From Neptunicoccus cionae (GTDB lineage: Bacteria; Pseudomonadota; Alphaproteobacteria; Rhodobacterales; Rhodobacteraceae): 64,000 bases of DNA. Both the position numbers and the translations under genes were made by a program. The notes below the pieces were generated by a model. It did not search any database and was not told the DNA's origin. It saw only the letters and a program-made list of their open reading frames with translations. This document shows, one piece after another, positions 62,543 through 64,000 of this stretch (its first letter is position 1; each line of letters begins with the position of its first letter). The stretch covers positions 62,001 through 126,000 of the forward strand of contig NZ_BMKA01000006.1 of assembly GCF_014643735.1 (NCBI RefSeq), written 5' to 3'.

Positions 62543-62723
62543 CAGCTTATGTCAGGTAGACCTCTATTACGTCATACTGTTGTTGATATCTTAACCAATA
62601 GATACCCTGCATGCCACAAACCATGACTTGTGATCCAGTGCTGCTTTTGAAACGGGGAGGCGCATGTGGCCTGTCTGTTCCGCTTCCAGACGCGCCGGAG
62701 TCTGTCGTACATGCTACAAGCTT

Positions 62724-62752
62724 TTGACAGAAATGAAGAATTGCGATATCGA
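62724..62752 (+). promoter_or_regulatory. Candidate promoter of the rhamnose operon
   Basis: Perfect TTGACA (62724-62729), 17-base spacer, TATCGA (62747-62752). The -35 is consensus, but the -10 matches only three of six bases. The leader to rmlC would be about 185 bases. Confidence 0.35.
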
Positions 62753-62880
62753 GATACTCTAAATACGTGGTATAAAAACGGGATAAACCCCCATATTTCC
62801 AATACGGTTTCCAATAAGGAGGCAACCTCAGCGGCGACCGCTTAAAACATGACCCAACCTCTCCCCATTCATGTTATGGT

Positions 62881-62896
62881 GTCTTGGAAACAAGAC
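62881..62896 (+). promoter_or_regulatory. Hairpin with GNRA-type loop in rml leader
   Basis: GTCTTG-GAAA-CAAGAC: a six-pair stem closed by a GAAA tetraloop, about 50 bases before the rmlC start. No U-tract follows directly, so it is more likely a leader RNA structure or stability element than a terminator. Confidence 0.4.
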
Positions 62897-62945
62897 GCGT
62901 GACACAGTTTTTTAAGGGTATTCAGGGTGCAGAAAGTTTGAATTA

Positions 62946-63512
62946 ATGATTGAAAAGACTGAATTGGACGGCGTTGTTATTATTGAACCGCGCCGCTTCA
63001 CCGACAGCAGGGGTTATTTCTGCGAAACGTATAATATTAATACTCTGGCCGAATTTGGCATCACCACCACCTTTGTGCAGGATAACCAGTCTTTCAGCGA
63101 AGAGACAGGCACCGTGCGGGGCTTGCACTTTCAGGCGCCTCCGGCGGCACAGGCAAAACTGGTGCGGGTACTGAGCGGCGTAATTTGGGATGTTGCTGTG
63201 GATATTCGTTCAGGCTCTCCTACATTCGGCCACTGGGTCGGGTGCGAATTATCCGCTGAAAAAGGCAATCAGCTGTTGATCCCTGCCGGTTACTTGCATG
63301 GGTTCGTCACACGCACCCCCAAATGCACCGTGGCGTATAAATGTTCCGCCCCCTATACCCCTGCCACAGAAGGGGCGGTGCGTTTTGACGATCCCGATCT
63401 GGCGATCGACTGGGGGATCAGGCCCGAGGACGCTGTGCTTTCCGACAAAGACGCTGCTGCCGCAGCTTTCGCTGATTTGAACACGCCGTTCACCTATGAG
63501 GCCCACCCTTGA
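62946..63512 (+). CDS. rfbC: dTDP-4-dehydrorhamnose 3,5-epimerase
   Basis: A 188-residue RmlC cupin of normal length. RGLHFQ (about 57-62) carries the catalytic His, YLHGF (about 118-122) and the Tyr region (AYKCSAPY, about 133) match the family, and the N-terminus has RGYFCETYN. It makes dTDP-4-keto-L-rhamnose in the cytoplasm from the RmlB product. Start ATG 62946. It overlaps rmlB by four bases (TTGA). The rmlC-first order is the one seen in roseobacter rhamnose operons. Confidence 0.96.
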   Translation: MIEKTELDGVVIIEPRRFTDSRGYFCETYNINTLAEFGITTTFVQDNQSFSEETGTVRGLHFQAPPAAQAKLVRVLSGVIWDVAVDIRSGSPTFGHWVGCELSAEKGNQLLIPAGYLHGFVTRTPKCTVAYKCSAPYTPATEGAVRFDDPDLAIDWGIRPEDAVLSDKDAAAAAFADLNTPFTYEAHP

Positions 63513-64000
63513 AAATTCTTGTAACCGGAGGGGCAGGGTTCATCGGCTCTGCTGTTGTGCGGCTGGCGGTGGCACAGGGACACACTGTGGTGAACCTTGA
63601 TGCGCTGACCTATGCGGCTTGTCTGGCCAATGTTGCCAGCGTGGCGGGCATGGCGAATTATGCCTTTGAACAGGCAGATATCCGGGACCGCGATGCTTTG
63701 GACCGTATCCTTGCACAGCATCAACCCGATGCGATCATGCATCTGGCAGCAGAATCCCATGTGGACCGCTCCATTGACGGGCCCGGTGCGTTTATCGACA
63801 CCAATGTAACCGGCACCTACACTTTGTTAGAGGCCGCGCGCGCATATTGGGAACGGCAGGGCTGTCCCGACAGTTTCCGCTTCCATCACGTTTCCACAGA
63901 TGAGGTTTATGGCTCCCTCGGGGCGGCGGGACGATTCACCGAAACAACGCCTTACGATCCCCGCAGCCCCTATTCGGCCTCCAAAGCCGCATCCGACCAT
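63509..64000 (+). CDS. rfbB: dTDP-glucose 4,6-dehydratase (partial, runs off window end)
   Basis: The first 164 codons of RmlB. Start is TTG at 63509, overlapping the rmlC stop, followed by [17 protein letters not shown] (NAD-binding), [12 protein letters not shown] (about 81-92), HVSTDEVYG (about 128-136) with catalytic Thr-Asp-Glu, and [10 protein letters not shown] at the window edge carrying Tyr/Lys of YxxxK. It makes dTDP-4-keto-6-deoxyglucose. The rest, and probably rmlD and rmlA, lie outside the window. Confidence 0.95.
   Translation, partial: MKILVTGGAGFIGSAVVRLAVAQGHTVVNLDALTYAACLANVASVAGMANYAFEQADIRDRDALDRILAQHQPDAIMHLAAESHVDRSIDGPGAFIDTNVTGTYTLLEAARAYWERQGCPDSFRFHHVSTDEVYGSLGAAGRFTETTPYDPRSPYSASKAASDH

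Larger units (their letters stand above)
62543..62945. other. 403-base regulatory gap upstream of the rml genes
   Basis: Between the Wzy-like gene (minus) and rmlC (plus). AT-rich in the centre (about 62730-62830). It holds a candidate promoter (62724-62752) and a GNRA-loop hairpin (62881-62896). No gene seen. Confidence 0.5.

Overview
The window reads as part of an extrachromosomal replicon from a marine alphaproteobacterium of the Roseobacter group (Rhodobacteraceae). The basis is the GC-rich coding style, a RepA-type initiator (RPA family) divergent from a parAB pair, a DUF2793 protein, RTX proteins with short hydrophobic C-termini, and a dTDP-rhamnose operon sharing the molecule with a RepA/ParAB module. 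That last combination matches the RepA-I 'biofilm plasmids' described in roseobacters. Assignment to that class is inference. No rRNA, tRNA, insertion sequence or CRISPR array was seen.

Layout. 0.1-7.3 kb: surface-polysaccharide genes (GT2 glycosyltransferase, TupA-like ATP-grasp protein, two sulfotransferases, galE, initiating sugar-phosphate transferase). 7.6-23.7 kb: a nearly complete type II secretion system in two minus-strand blocks, gspGHIJKLMN and gspCDEF, separated by a plus-strand island (TPR lipoprotein, MptE-like/glycosyltransferase fusion, small protein, FkbM methyltransferase), with gspO divergent. 23.8-28.5 kb: two Sel1-repeat periplasmic proteins and two exported proteins that could be secretion substrates. 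28.5-38.3 kb: a sulfotransferase, a glycosyltransferase, a dioxygenase-SDR-permease/ASPIC operon, an RTX serralysin-type protease, a second RTX protein and an SH3/DUF1236 protein. 38.6-41 kb: two tiny membrane proteins and a cation/proton antiporter. 41-46.3 kb: the replication and partition core, with a DnaA box, three 22-bp iterons and two 18-bp palindromes that look like parS sites bracketing a LOV-HWE photoreceptor kinase. 46.3-62.5 kb: a phage-type DUF2793 protein, then a galactofuranose/sulfation cluster (glf, two galactofuranosyltransferase-like enzymes, three sulfotransferases), a WecG/TagA transferase, a GT2, an OafA-type acyltransferase, a GMC oxidoreductase, an SDR and a Wzy/ligase-like membrane protein. 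62.9 kb to the end: rmlC and the first part of rmlB.

Functionally, most of the window can be read as one cell-surface programme. GalE and Glf supply UDP-galactofuranose, and the rml genes supply dTDP-rhamnose. A phosphoglycosyl transferase and a GT26 enzyme start the repeat unit. GT2-family enzymes extend it, six sulfotransferase-like proteins and an acyltransferase may decorate it, and a Wzy-like protein may polymerise it. The T2SS provides an export route beside it. Regulatory DNA links the plasmid to stress and light: two divergent GGAAC-N16-CGTT promoters of the alphaproteobacterial EcfG type lie between the SH3/DUF1236 gene and the tiny membrane-protein genes. The LOV-HWE kinase is of the class that can feed the general stress response in other Alphaproteobacteria. 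These links are hypotheses.
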